In this document: positions 7,404-17,600 of the stretch, one piece after another
Layout: each line of letters begins with the position of its first letter
Numbering within the stretch: the first letter of the stretch is position 1
Source: Anaeroglomus sp964550565
GTDB lineage: Bacteria; Planctomycetota; Phycisphaerae; Sedimentisphaerales; Anaerohalosphaeraceae
Assembly: GCA_964550565.1 (NCBI GenBank)
Contig: CAZKAI010000072.1
Location: 1-20,531 of the forward strand
Direction: 5' to 3'
DNA length: 20,531 nucleotides
The notes under the pieces: generated by a model
The model's input: the letters and a program-made list of their open reading frames with translations, nothing else
Told to the model about the DNA's origin: nothing
Databases searched by the model: none
Made by a program: the position numbers and the translations under genes

Positions 7404-9272
7404 ATGATTAAAAAGCTGCTTTTTCTGGGGTGTGCTGTTTTTGTCTATGGAATATCGATTGTTTATGGAGCAGATGGCTTTGGGGGGAATACAACAGGAG
7501 GCGCCGGGGGCACCATCGTGACCGTCGATAATGCAGCAGATCTCGAATATTACGCGGAGATATCGACTGATCCCTATATCATCCAGGTATCCGGCACGCT
7601 GAATATCGGAAATTCCATAGAAATCCGCTCCAATAAAACCCTGCGAGGTCTGGATTCCAGTGCAACCCTGGTCGGACAGCTCGGCTTTCGCAATCGTGAC
7701 TCCAATATCATCATCGAGGGCCTGAACATCACCAATCCCGGCGGAGCGGGTGAAGGGGACGGTATCAGCCTTAAGCAGGATATCACCAATGTCTTTATTA
7801 CCAAATGCACAATTTATGATTGTACGGACGGCTGCCTGGATATTTCCAACCGCTCTGATCTGGTGACGATTTCGTGGTGTAAATTTTATTATACCCAGAA
7901 CACGGGACATAATTTTGTGAACCTGATCGGAAGCAGCGACAGCCAGACCGCCGATCGGGGTAAACTGCGAGTCACCCTGCATCATAACTGGTGGTCAACG
8001 GGATGCAAGGAACGCATGCCGCGTGTTCGGTTTGGCCAGGTTCATGTGTATAATAATTATTATGGTGAGTTGCTGACAGGAGGATACTGCATCGGTGTCG
8101 GTGTGGAATCTCATATTCGCGTTGAGAACAATTACTTCGACGCCGTTTACGCACCGTGGAAAGATTACTACAGCGATACCGGGGATTTGCCCGGCGAAAT
8201 CGGATGGAATGATGGCAATCTCTTTTCCGGCTGCCAGATTCCCGCCTGGGCCGAAAATGCTTATGCCGCCATTTTTACCCCTCCGTATGCATATACCCTC
8301 GAAGATGCTTCCAGAATCAAAACGATTGTGCAATGGGGAGCAGGCGCTGACGGCAAAGACGGCTATCCGTCGCACTGGCAATTCGGATATTATGGCGACT
8401 TCAATCTCAGCGGCCGGGTGGATTCAACAGACCTGGTCAGCCTGGCCGATTACTGGCTCAGGACAACAGGCATTGACGATGCTGATTATTACACAAACGG
8501 CATCATCGACAATCAGGAACTGGGATTGTTTACAACAAACTGGCTCAGGGGCAAGGAGGATGTCACTGCGCCGACTGCCCCGGTCGGTTTATCCGCAACT
8601 GCGGGGGATGGGGTAATTATTCTCAACTGGAATGACAACAGCGAAGCAGACCTTGATGGATATAACATTTACCGCTCGACAGTTCCAGGCACAGGATATA
8701 TTAAACTCAACAGCACCCTTTTAACGGCTTCCGATTATACCGATAATTCAGTGACCAATGAAATCGCATATTATTACGTGGTTACTGCCATGGACACCTC
8801 GTCCAATGAATCCGGCCATTCCAGTGAAGTCTCCGCTATCCCTGTGCCTGCCGGGACGATTATCATACAGGAAAACGAAACCGGCTTCTGCGGTCTGGAC
8901 GGCATTGTGGACACGGCCGAACATCCCGGCTATACCGGGTACGGCTACTGCGATACAACCAATGCCGTCGGCAGCGGGATCAACTGGCGAATCATCACCA
9001 TGACCGCAGGAACCTATACGTTCACCTGGCGATATGCCAACGGCTCAACGGACCGGCCTGCACGCCTGCTGATCGACGGCACAGAAGCTGCAGCCGCATT
9101 TAATTTCCCCGCAACGGGGACGTGGGAAAACTGGACAACCGTATCCGTTTCCATTGTCCTGACCACAGGCCAGAAACAAATCCGCCTGGAAGCCGCCACC
9201 GCCGGCGGATGTGCAAATATGGATTACCTCAAAGTTGTCGGACCCGCCCCGCAGGCGGAGGCTTGTCCATAA
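7404..9272 (+). CDS. Secreted family PL1 pectate lyase with dockerin-like, FN3 and C-terminal CBM domains
   Basis: Extracellular enzyme expected to cleave polygalacturonate by calcium-dependent beta-elimination. The ATG at 7404 lies 6 nt after AGGAG; a GTG at 7401 is the alternative. The 622-residue protein has a signal peptide (about 1-22, cleaved near VYGA-DGF). The right-handed beta-helix catalytic domain spans about 23-325 with PL1 marks: GDGISLKQ near 118, DGCLDISNRSDLVTISWCKF near 142 (calcium-binding Asp region), LHHNWW near 192 and ERMPRVRFGQVHVYNNYY near 203 with the catalytic Arg. A dockerin-like segment follows (about 331-383, GDFNLSGRVDSTDLVSLADYW then NGIIDNQELGLFTTNWL), then an FN3 domain (about 388-482) and a CBM6/35-like beta-sandwich (about 485-613). 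No cohesin-bearing scaffold is seen; in Phycisphaerae such dockerin-like modules are common without cellulosomes. Confidence 0.92.
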   Translation: MIKKLLFLGCAVFVYGISIVYGADGFGGNTTGGAGGTIVTVDNAADLEYYAEISTDPYIIQVSGTLNIGNSIEIRSNKTLRGLDSSATLVGQLGFRNRDSNIIIEGLNITNPGGAGEGDGISLKQDITNVFITKCTIYDCTDGCLDISNRSDLVTISWCKFYYTQNTGHNFVNLIGSSDSQTADRGKLRVTLHHNWWSTGCKERMPRVRFGQVHVYNNYYGELLTGGYCIGVGVESHIRVENNYFDAVYAPWKDYYSDTGDLPGEIGWNDGNLFSGCQIPAWAENAYAAIFTPPYAYTLEDASRIKTIVQWGAGADGKDGYPSHWQFGYYGDFNLSGRVDSTDLVSLADYWLRTTGIDDADYYTNGIIDNQELGLFTTNWLRGKEDVTAPTAPVGLSATAGDGVIILNWNDNSEADLDGYNIYRSTVPGTGYIKLNSTLLTASDYTDNSVTNEIAYYYVVTAMDTSSNESGHSSEVSAIPVPAGTIIIQENETGFCGLDGIVDTAEHPGYTGYGYCDTTNAVGSGINWRIITMTAGTYTFTWRYANGSTDRPARLLIDGTEAAAAFNFPATGTWENWTTVSVSIVLTTGQKQIRLEAATAGGCANMDYLKVVGPAPQAEACP

Positions 9273-9295
9273 CAGCCGTTTCAGGCATAAATAGA

Positions 9296-9323
9296 CCCAG
9301 CAGAGATAAATCTGACTGCTGGG
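9296..9323. terminator. Stem-loop between convergent genes, probable bidirectional terminator
   Basis: CCCAGCAG (9296-9303) pairs with CTGCTGGG (9316-9323); an inner AGAT/ATCT pairing shortens the loop. It lies between the pectate lyase stop and the stop of the minus-strand membrane protein gene. There is no real T-run on either side, so termination is inferred from position. Confidence 0.5.
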
Positions 9324-9335
9324 AGAGCATATCTG

Positions 9336-9863
9336 TCAATCTGCTATTAAACCGTTAAAAAGATCAACAACGAAGAAAATTATAAAAACGCCTAAAGCCA
9401 GATTATTCATGCCCGCCCATAGAGCAAAAACAAGTTTTTTACCAAACTCTTTTCGACACAAACTATATACCATACAAATCAAAGCTGAAACGACACCCAG
9501 AATCAAAAAGACAGCAATCAATAAAAGGGGTAATGGATAGATAAAAACAATGATCGGCCAGCAAAATACACCAAAAAGGAGATGCCAATAAGCTGAGCCG
9601 TTAAATTGTCTTAGACACAAATAGGTACCTGTACAGATCATGACACTAAGCACAAATACAGGAACTGTATAAATATTTTGCAACCGAACTATTTCTGCAT
9701 TGAAATAGGGATCATTCAACTCGCGAAATGTTTCATCGCTATTAAACGGACATTCATTCCAAAAACTGTTCGAAAAATACCAGGCTGCGATAGCACCCAA
9801 AACAATACAAGCCGCAACCACTGCAATATCAATCTTGTAGTTGAACTGAAATCGTTTAATCAT
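9336..9863 (-). CDS. Small integral membrane protein, function unknown
   Basis: A 175-residue protein of no family I recognise. It has about four hydrophobic stretches: IDIAVVAACIVLGAIAAWYF (residues 12-31), VPVFVLSVMICTGTYLCL (about 67-84), a long LLFGVFCWPIIVF to LGVVSALICMVYSL region (about 95-136, probably two spans), and LALGVFIIFFVVDLF near the end. The loop between the first two is acidic and aromatic (CPFNSDETFRELNDPYFNAE). The start codon lies 4 nt after the stop of the upstream selenoprotein gene, so the two are almost certainly co-transcribed and this protein may assemble with its 7-TM domain. It is less GC-rich than its neighbours. Its TGA stop has no SECIS-like hairpin behind it. 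Confidence 0.7.
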   Translation of the reverse strand: MIKRFQFNYKIDIAVVAACIVLGAIAAWYFSNSFWNECPFNSDETFRELNDPYFNAEIVRLQNIYTVPVFVLSVMICTGTYLCLRQFNGSAYWHLLFGVFCWPIIVFIYPLPLLLIAVFLILGVVSALICMVYSLCRKEFGKKLVFALWAGMNNLALGVFIIFFVVDLFNGLIAD

Positions 9864-9867
9864 TATA

Positions 9868-11841
9868 TCAATTGCTAATCCTTTCAGATACTATTTGTTC
9901 TTCACAAAGCAAAGGTCTCCTTTTCACTATCGCCTCGAACCGCTGCCGCCAGAATCCATTCACAAAGAACAGGATTAAAAACGGCAGCAATGCTGCATAG
10001 AAAAAGGCCGCCCCGACCAGCGTTTGCAGCAAAAATTGCCACACTATCCCTCGGTCCGGATACTGCATCATTTCGATAATCAGGATCACTGAGAATGGGA
10101 CAGCCGTTCCAATCAGGCATCCCGGGATCGCCCACAGCGAAAATCGCAGCCCAGTCATCCGCTTGCGGCTCAGCATGGTCGCAATCGTCAAGGCAATGGT
10201 ATAGACCCCAAACGAAATGCCTGTAAAAATTGCCAGCGCCGCCATATAGGTGCTGTCGCCAATATTGATCAGCGCCAGTCCGGCCATGCCCGCAAAAATC
10301 AGCAGAGCCAGCACGGCCGTCACAAAGCGATGCCGCCCGCCAATCCGTCCGGCCAGCAGCCAGACTAAGCAAAAGCTTACGGCAATCGTATTGATAATCG
10401 AAATGAAAAGACCGCGAATGTCGCTGGGCATATCAGTCAAAGCAGCGACAACCGAAAATGCGGCATAGAACCCAGCCGCCGGAAGCAGAATCCACAGCGC
10501 CGCAGGCCGACGGTTTTCTTTAAACAGGACATACGCCAGCACCAGCGGAACCCAGAACAGCCCGCCAAGTACGGCATACAGCGGACTCCAGAAATACAAA
10601 ATCGGCTGGCCTTCTTTGGGCCCCAATGCTCCAATATCACATCCGGCCACAATTTTCAAATCGCCAAACGCATACATGGGTACTCGACACGAGTACGAAC
10701 AGGTGCCGCCTCACCCAAACTCAAAAGCACCCGAGGCCAGCAGCATATCGCCCTTATAAATCTCCACTTTGGGCTTTTTGCTGTCATCGTATCCTGTCAC
10801 CTGCCGGGCATCATATTCCTCCCCGCCAATGCCGGCCAGTTTATAGCTGAATTTCAACGTGTTGCCGGAGCGGACGACATCCACCGTATGATTCAGCGGC
10901 GCCCCTGCTTTGAACTGGCCGGTACCATTTTCCGGTACAGTACACATCAGATTATCAATGCGCTGGGGGTTAATCATCCGAAACTCTTCTTTGCCTCTCA
11001 GCGACAGTTCCCGGCAACGATACTGGCCGGCCGGAACCGCAACGGGCGTTTCACTGATATCCGGAAAGAGTATCGTAGTTGCACTTTGCAGCGACAGGCT
11101 CCGGATTTCCTTGCCCGGAATTTCCATTTGCCCCATCGCTACGGGCTTATCCGTCAGCACCGCCTGAAGCAGCGGCGTCCCATCTTTCTGAGCCCATTGC
11201 AATTTGACCGTATAATTCGCCCCACCAACAAAAATCATCTCCGGCACCGTCCACCGGGTACGATACCATCGCTCCTTTGAATCCGCCAGACAGCACGAAA
11301 ACCGCTGGGCCTCAGATGCACCCGGCATATCAGCCACTGAAAACTCCCAATCCCGATCGCTCAGCGACATTGCGCCTTTAAAACCGGATCGCAGTGTAAA
11401 ATAAGGATAAAAATAAGACTCATTGTAATTGGATATCCTCGTTTCAATAACATAGCGAAGCGTACCGTATTCTGTCTGACGTTCAATCGTAAACGGCTCA
11501 AATTCATGCTCAGAACTCGGATACCCTTCCCGGGTATTTTCATCCAACATCCCGCTGGGGTCATTGGTCAAATCGCCATCCCGGTTGAGATCGATATATA
11601 ATTTCTTGTCCTGCTTAAGCCAGACAAATCCGGACGGCTCCTTATCGCCCAGCCAGACCTGACCACGATAGACCCTGCCGCCTGAACTGTCAGGTTCTTT
11701 GGCAAAAGGCTCGTTTCGGTCACGATCTGAACGCAAATTCTCGCTGAAACCGCTGTCCTGCCATGGCAGATCAAACACATAATCCGCCGCCAACGCGAAC
11801 GCCGCAGCACACAAAAAAACAACCAAAGCAATTTGCTTCAT
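9868..11841 (-). CDS. Large exported selenoprotein: extracellular domain with U-GGTC motif joined to a 7-TM domain
   Basis: Read through an in-frame UGA (10711-10713) this is one 657-residue protein with Sec377; without recoding it would be two ORFs of 376 and 269 residues. The start at 11841 follows GAGAGG and gives a signal peptide (MKQIALVVFLCAAAFALAA). An ATG 15 nt upstream is the alternative. Residues 20-376 form a beta-rich extracellular domain with a calcium-loop-like LYIDLNRDGDLTND near 81 and PAGQYRCRELSLRGK near 270, paralogous to the N-terminus of the 960-residue selenoprotein in this window. The Sec lies in FEFG-U-GGTCSYSCRVP. Seven hydrophobic spans follow (about residues 420-640). 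The membrane ORF's internal ATG (10677) has no Shine-Dalgarno, and all codons between the UGA and it are open, so a separate gene is unlikely. The SECIS hairpin follows directly. The role is unknown; the exposed Sec/Cys pair suggests thiol redox or signalling chemistry. Confidence 0.83.
10680..10696 (-). promoter_or_regulatory. SECIS hairpin of the 7-TM selenoprotein
   Basis: Perfect 7-bp stem (mRNA sense GTACTCG / CGAGTAC) with loop TGT. The loop occupies nucleotides 22-24 after the UGA. Twenty-one bases spanning the UGA and its flank up to the stem (10696-10716) are identical to those at the other large selenoprotein, while the stem differs by two compensatory base pairs. Confidence 0.85.
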
Positions 11842-11864
11842 ATACCCTCTCAGCATCTACATTT

Positions 11865-12190
11865 GTCATTCCCGCGAAAGCGGGAATCCAGCATCCATAC
11901 TTGTCATTCCCGCGGAGGCGGGAATCCATTTTTCTGCGAACTCCAAACTCTCTTCACCATGAAGCTCCTGAAGAACATGAAGATTAGTTAAAACAATATT
12001 CATTTTTCTTCATGTCCTTCCTGCTCTTCATGGCAAGGCCGGTTTGTCAATCCCACGAAAAGACCTGTCCTCGCGAAGGCGAGGACGGGAATCCAGCGTT
12101 CATCTTTGTCATTCTCGCAAAAGCGGGAATCCATTTTTCTACGAACTACGAACTCTGAACTACGAACTATGAACTATAGACTCCGAACTC
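11865..12190. repeat. Intergenic cluster of dispersed palindromic repeats, present as a duplicated block
   Basis: Gene-free stretch between two minus-strand genes. Four copies of a GTCATTCCCGC-type palindrome (ATTCCC, centre, GGGAAT) occur at about 11865-11890, 11903-11928, 12044-12095 (diverged, with a longer GTCCTCGCG/AGGCGAGGAC stem) and 12108-12133. The order copy, short spacer, copy, then ATTTTTCTRCGAACT is seen twice, so a two-copy unit was duplicated. Between the units is an imperfect inverted repeat, CCATGAAG... (about 11958-11983) against ...CTTCATGG (about 12009-12034), matching at 21 of 26 positions. From 12141 a run of degenerate GAACT-containing short tandem repeats reaches the next gene's stop codon. 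The hairpins may end the upstream transcript; no clear promoter for the gene at 11841 is visible. Confidence 0.8.
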
Positions 12191-14620
12191 TTACTTCACC
12201 TTCTCCAGCGCCGCTTCAATCCCCTCCACACCAAATCCTTCAGCCACCACCTGATGAGCTTTATCCGTCAGAATCATCCACGGCAAGCCCTGCACTCCAA
12301 GCCCCAGCCGCGTCTTTTCCGCATCGGCGGTAATCATCTCCAGCTTAAAGCCAATAGCACTTTCCTTCAGCCAGCCTTCGACCGCGGCCTTATCAGCCGG
12401 TTCTCCCTGCAGCACAACCACGGCGACACCCTTACCCGCCAGCAGTTCGGCTTTCTTCGCCAGTTCCCTGACAGCAAACCGGCTGGGACGCTGCTGATAA
12501 TCCCAGACACACACCAGCACGGCCTTACCGTCAAACTGAGTCGGATCACTTAACACCGCAGGCAATGCCTTGCCAACCAGCGACTTGGGTTTCGGAGCCG
12601 CACGCCGGCCCGAATTGCCTTCCGGACTCAGTATGATTTCCGCCTCGAAATCACCCGCCTGAACATACGCATTGGCATACATATACTGGCCCTGCTTGTT
12701 GTAATTAACACTAAGCTGAACACCCCCTTCACAAATCGGGCTGAGTGTAAACTTGCCATCTTTATCGGTGGTGACATTCAGATTGGGCTGGCCTTCGCCA
12801 TAGCTGTGAATTCTTGCCCCCTCCAGCGGCTTTTCATCCGCATCCACCACCCGGCCGGATACAGAACTGTTGGCGACCTTCAAAACCACATCTTTCATTT
12901 CAACAGCCAGCTTGCCGTCGGCAGCTTCATCCATCGTGACAGACGCAGTCCCATACCCCTTCGGGCCGGAAATACTCAGATAGTAGGTCCCTTCCGCAGG
13001 CAGCGATTCGACTTTATAAACACCATCCTTGTCCGTGGCAATACTTTTATTGTCAAATGTACTGGACCATCGTGAACCGCGAATCTGGGTCGAAACCGAG
13101 GCGTTGGGGATTGGTTGATTATTCGGATCCACCACTTTACCCGTCAGCGTCAATGCCGGCTTAACCTGAACATTCATTATCTTGGTCTCAGAATCGATAT
13201 TCACCACCGCCGCCAGCTTGTTGGTCCGGTCAATACCCACCAGCAGGAATTCTCCCTCCGTCCACGACATATCCTCCGGCGACCAGCGCAGCGTATAACT
13301 GCCTTTATCATCGGTTTTAGCCGATGAGTCCGAACCACCCTGATTTGGCATAATCTTCATCTCGACCCCGGCCGCTGGCTTGCCGTCCGGACCGGTCACG
13401 ATACCGGTTATCTTGTTCGATGCTCCCAGAACGACGGTCACTTCGGCCGTCTTGCCTTCTTCCACGTCAAATTCCTGGCTTTTAAACCGATTTCCATCCT
13501 GAAACTGTACCCGGTAATGTCCCGGCAGAAGCTGTTTTTCAAAAACACCGTCGCTGTTGGTCTTGCCGCCAACTCCCGGCTGGTTATCCTGGTTCAGATA
13601 AATCTGGATGCCTTCCCGGCCTTTTTCCGTATCCGGATCCACCGCCTTGATCCGCGCCAGTGTTCCCTGTTTGGCTTTGAGCTGGACACCCATATCGCTT
13701 TTGAGCTCCACCGTCTGCTGTTCACAAAGCCATTGATCACTGTTGACCATCACCCGATAGGTTCCCGCCGCCAGATCCTTCACCGAAAACTGTCCATCCG
13801 CATCGGTTTTGATCGGCTTTTGCGTCGGATCGATATCCAGACCGATTCGGGTCACAGACAATGCAACATCGGCCAGCGGCTTATTCTTCGAGTCCATCAC
13901 GATGCCCGACAGGGTCAGCCCCTTGCTCATCGTAAAGGAAATATCTTTCTGGCCGGCTTTATAATGAAATCCCTGCATCGGATTGAGGTCATCGCTGGCC
14001 GTCAATATCTGCCCCATGCCCGGCTTGGCAATTAAAAACTCCGCCGAACTTCCCGCAGGCAGTTCCTTAAACTCAAATTTACCGTCCGCATCAGTCGTTG
14101 TCGTAAAATACGGCATCGGCTCAAAATTAATCATCATCCGCGGTTCCGTATCGGGTTGAGCTTTCTCATCGGCAATCACTAGCGCCACCAGCCGTACCTG
14201 GGCCTCGGCGACCGGCTTGCCCTGCTCATCCACCACCCGCCCGGCCATCGCCTGCGGTTCGCTCATGTGAAATTCCAGCGGCGAGCCCTGCTGGCCCATC
14301 GTCATCGCCCACGTATAGGCATAGTCCGACCGCTTGGCAACCCCGCAAATCGCCTCCGTATCCGAACCAATGGGCACATCCGAGGTGATGCTGTATTCCC
14401 CCTGCGGATTGGTCTGGCCCTGTCCCAGCAGATTCATCTTCACCGTTCGCGTGGACATGTCCATGGACAACTGATAAAGCTTGACTTCCACACCGCCCAG
14501 CGGATTGCCATTCTGACAAAACGCCTTACCCGTGTACGTGGCCCCAAACGCAGCCCCGTACCATCCAAGCACCATCGCACAAATCATCAGCCGACGTGTC
14601 GGCAGTCCATACCGCTTCAT
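12191..14620 (-). CDS. Exported carboxypeptidase-regulatory-like repeat protein with a Cys-less thioredoxin-like C-terminal domain
   Basis: An 809-residue exported protein with signal peptide (MKRYGLPTRRLMICAMVLGWYGAAFGA). The start is preceded by GGAAGGAG at 7 nt. Most of the length is a series of seven or more beta-sandwich repeats of the carboxypeptidase-D regulatory / Cna-B-like type, recognisable by GxVxDxxxxPLAxAxV...TDxDGxFxxxxLxxGxY (for example near residues 130, 235, 400, 500 and 590). Residues 678-809 resemble a TlpA/AhpC thioredoxin fold (FDGKAVLVCVWDYQQRPSR, then GLPWMILTD with the cis-Pro), but the WCxxC site is replaced by QQRPS, so it cannot do dithiol chemistry. It begins 41 nt after the 960-residue selenoprotein and is probably co-transcribed. 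It may be a surface scaffold or a binding partner for the Sec-containing domain; that role is inferred from position. Confidence 0.85.
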   Translation of the reverse strand: MKRYGLPTRRLMICAMVLGWYGAAFGATYTGKAFCQNGNPLGGVEVKLYQLSMDMSTRTVKMNLLGQGQTNPQGEYSITSDVPIGSDTEAICGVAKRSDYAYTWAMTMGQQGSPLEFHMSEPQAMAGRVVDEQGKPVAEAQVRLVALVIADEKAQPDTEPRMMINFEPMPYFTTTTDADGKFEFKELPAGSSAEFLIAKPGMGQILTASDDLNPMQGFHYKAGQKDISFTMSKGLTLSGIVMDSKNKPLADVALSVTRIGLDIDPTQKPIKTDADGQFSVKDLAAGTYRVMVNSDQWLCEQQTVELKSDMGVQLKAKQGTLARIKAVDPDTEKGREGIQIYLNQDNQPGVGGKTNSDGVFEKQLLPGHYRVQFQDGNRFKSQEFDVEEGKTAEVTVVLGASNKITGIVTGPDGKPAAGVEMKIMPNQGGSDSSAKTDDKGSYTLRWSPEDMSWTEGEFLLVGIDRTNKLAAVVNIDSETKIMNVQVKPALTLTGKVVDPNNQPIPNASVSTQIRGSRWSSTFDNKSIATDKDGVYKVESLPAEGTYYLSISGPKGYGTASVTMDEAADGKLAVEMKDVVLKVANSSVSGRVVDADEKPLEGARIHSYGEGQPNLNVTTDKDGKFTLSPICEGGVQLSVNYNKQGQYMYANAYVQAGDFEAEIILSPEGNSGRRAAPKPKSLVGKALPAVLSDPTQFDGKAVLVCVWDYQQRPSRFAVRELAKKAELLAGKGVAVVVLQGEPADKAAVEGWLKESAIGFKLEMITADAEKTRLGLGVQGLPWMILTDKAHQVVAEGFGVEGIEAALEKVK

Positions 14621-14661
14621 ACACTATCTCCTTCCACAATCGGAGGGTCAATAACGGATTA

Positions 14662-17600
14662 TTATTTCTTTCGGACCTGGGTCGCAACCACAACCGCAGC
14701 AATCAGCGCCACAATCACCATCACCGGCCAGATCGAACGCTTAGACGCCGGCTTTTCCGTCGCTGCTTGCGTCTGGGTTTCCGCCTGAGCCTCAGCCTGC
14801 GGCTCATTCGGCGCGGCAGCCTGTCCGGCCTCAATCAGTTTGGTATTGATCAGGACCGGCATGGCTGCTGCCCTGGCGGCTGTAAAGGGCTTATCGTCCG
14901 CCACGGCACGAATCTGCTCCTCATTAAGAGTGTAATTATAGATTCGAACATCATCGATCCATCCGCGGAAATGCCTATTACCGTCGTTTTGCGGGTCAAA
15001 GCCAATCAACAGCGGCGCATCGAATTGATCCACAGGATGATTCATTTCATTAGCTGCGCTTTTCAGTTGGCCATCTTCCATCAGGTACAATATAGCCTTG
15101 TCCCCGCTAACTGACATCGCAGCAAAAACCCACTTATCCTGCGGCACAATCAATCCGGAATCATACCCCCAGCTTTCCGAGTGGTCATCCCAGTGATATC
15201 CCAATCCATTGTTGTCGGTCATATTCAGACCCGACACGGTCTTGCCGCCGCGACAGAATACAACTCCTGCAAAATGATTCTGTACGCCTTTGGAACGCAG
15301 CCACAGCGTAATCGTTGCAGAATTGGTATTCAGCTTCAGCGGCTCGGCTTTGACAAGCCCTTTTTCGCCGTCCAGTTCAACAACACCCGTTCGGCTGCCA
15401 TCCTGTTCAACCCACCGGGCGCCCTCTTCCAGCGAAGCGGTAAAGGTTCCGGTGGTATCGGCGGTCTTGCCGTCCTCAACCTTATCAAACGTCCACCCGG
15501 CCGCCAGTTTGCCTTCTTCAATGGCAAAATCCCAGACTTTGCCCGGGGTCACTTTGCCTTTGGCATCCACTTCATCAATCCGCCAGTAATACCGCGTACC
15601 GGGAATCAATCCCGACAACGTAGCATCGATCTGTTCGGTCCGTCCCAGCAAGGCAAGTGTTTCCATACTGGTTCCGGCATAAATATCATGAACCGCCGCA
15701 TCCTGTCCCGGCGTCCACTGCACTTTGACCTGTCCGGCCACCGGCAGCACCGCCGCCGTTACCGGCTCCGGATTGCAAGCCACTGAACCAACCGGTTCAA
15801 AGAACCTCACTTCACTGAGACCGACAAATCCCTCATCCCGAATCGGCGTCAAATTCTCGAAACGCACTTTCTGCGCAAGCGTGGGCTTAAACGATACAAT
15901 CGTCGGATCATCATAATCAGGCGTGCCTTCCGCCTCGGCCAGTTCCACACCCTTCAGCAGGCTCTTCCATCCACCCTGCTCGGTCCAGACGGAAATATCC
16001 GCCTTGCCGACACCCCGACCTGTATAGTTGGTCTGGTTATAATTCCAGACGGCAATCTTTTCCAGCGTACAGGGAACGCCAAATTCAAACACAAGCCCCT
16101 GGCCCGCCTCATCCTTTTTGCTCAGCCACATCGCATCGGCACCGGTATTGTGTTCCAGAAACCAATCTCCATCCGGATTGTCAAGCCCTGCTCCAGCCAG
16201 CACCGAAGCAGAAGTCTTCACATCCAGAATCATCTGCCCCACTGCCGGCCGACTGCGGACTTCAGGCTTAATCACTAAGCTTTGTGAGCGAATCTCAAAA
16301 GGTCCCTTGACTTGACATGCAACATAATACGGACGTTTGATATCTTTGGGCTCTCGCCACGAGAGCGAACAGGTGCCGCCTCACCCATACTCCAGCTTAA
16401 ACGTACGGTCATATTCTCCGCTTTTGCTGTAAATATGAAGCGACGGTGCATCCGGTTGCCGGCCTCCCACACGCAGACTGATCGATTCACCCATCTTGCC
16501 GACCAGTTGCTGGTTAAAATAATAGGCATTATTCTGCATCGACCGGGTCACCGAGGCAATCACCGGCTCCCCGATATCCAGCTCCGGCGCCCCGTCTTTG
16601 GCCACCGTAAATGCTTTTTCAATCGGGAAACCGCTGCCGTTTAAAGTCCAGTTCTTGCCTTTTTCATCCTTGCGTTCAATCATCCATTCATGAACACGAT
16701 ATTTGCCTTCCGGCAGGGACACCTCGCCGGCCGTCGGTTTCCGCTCAAACAACCCATTGACCCCGGCTGCCGTAAACGTCGTGATATTGGCAGGCACCTT
16801 CACCTTGCCATAAGCCACATCCTGCGCCGGATTAATTTCAACCGTCGCTCCGTCTTTGGCAATGGCAACCCGATACAGCTTGTCACCCAGCTCCAGATAA
16901 TTGCCGACATAATACGACTTGCGCTTCGACTCAGGCCCAATAAATATCCGGTCACAGTCGGATGACTCGGCCTTATCCGAAAAAATCCCGTTGGCATTAT
17001 AGTCAATCAGCGAAACTCGGGTCGGCTTGCCCTCAATCATCACCTCGCCCTCATACCAGCACCCCGTTGAAATGACAAGATATGAGCTTCGCTCCTCATA
17101 AGAGTAGTATTGCAGGTTCAAATGGTAGGTAATCGGGCCGTCTTCGCCCTTGAAATGCACCGCCACCGGCCCAAACATCATCCGATACCGATCTCCCACA
17201 ATCCCCTTATACGGCTTTTCATCATCCAGATGCCCATCACCATTGGAATCAATATAAAGCAGGTCCATCAATCCGGACTTGCGGGTGCGGTCCAGGGCAA
17301 TCCATCGAACTTTCCCCTCATCCATACTGTGCTGCCACTTGCCGAATTTCTGAGTATATTGGCCAAACTGAGGCATCCTTACGTCGGCAGGCTTCTTTTC
17401 GAGCTGATAATACCTGCTGGAAGTGGAAAATTCATCCTCCATATACAGAGATGTCTTGTACTGGAGCCATTGCGGCTGCGCAAACACCACAGCCTGCAAA
17501 ATCAAAGCACATCCGCCTTGCAGCANNNNNNNNNNNNNNNNNNNNNNNNNNNNNNNNNNNNNNNNNNNNNNNNNNNNNNNNNNNNNNNNNNNNNNNNNNN

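Noticed and set aside
9336..9338. TGA stop of the small membrane protein as another Sec codon
   Set aside because: No hairpin at the spacing seen elsewhere, no nearby Cys motif, and the strong stem-loop further on fits a terminator between convergent genes.
9868..9870. TGA ending the 7-TM selenoprotein as a second Sec
   Set aside because: The frame meets TAA after three more codons, and the next gene starts within that stretch.
10677..10711. The UGA splits as ordinary pseudogene nonsense mutations or as separate genes
   Set aside because: Two paralogous loci keep the same codons after UGA and covarying hairpins; the downstream parts lack ribosome binding sites; tRNA-Sec and selD are present.
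11865..12133. Repeat cluster as a CRISPR array
   Set aside because: The repeats are few, imperfect and unevenly spaced, with related rather than unique spacers, and no cas gene is nearby.
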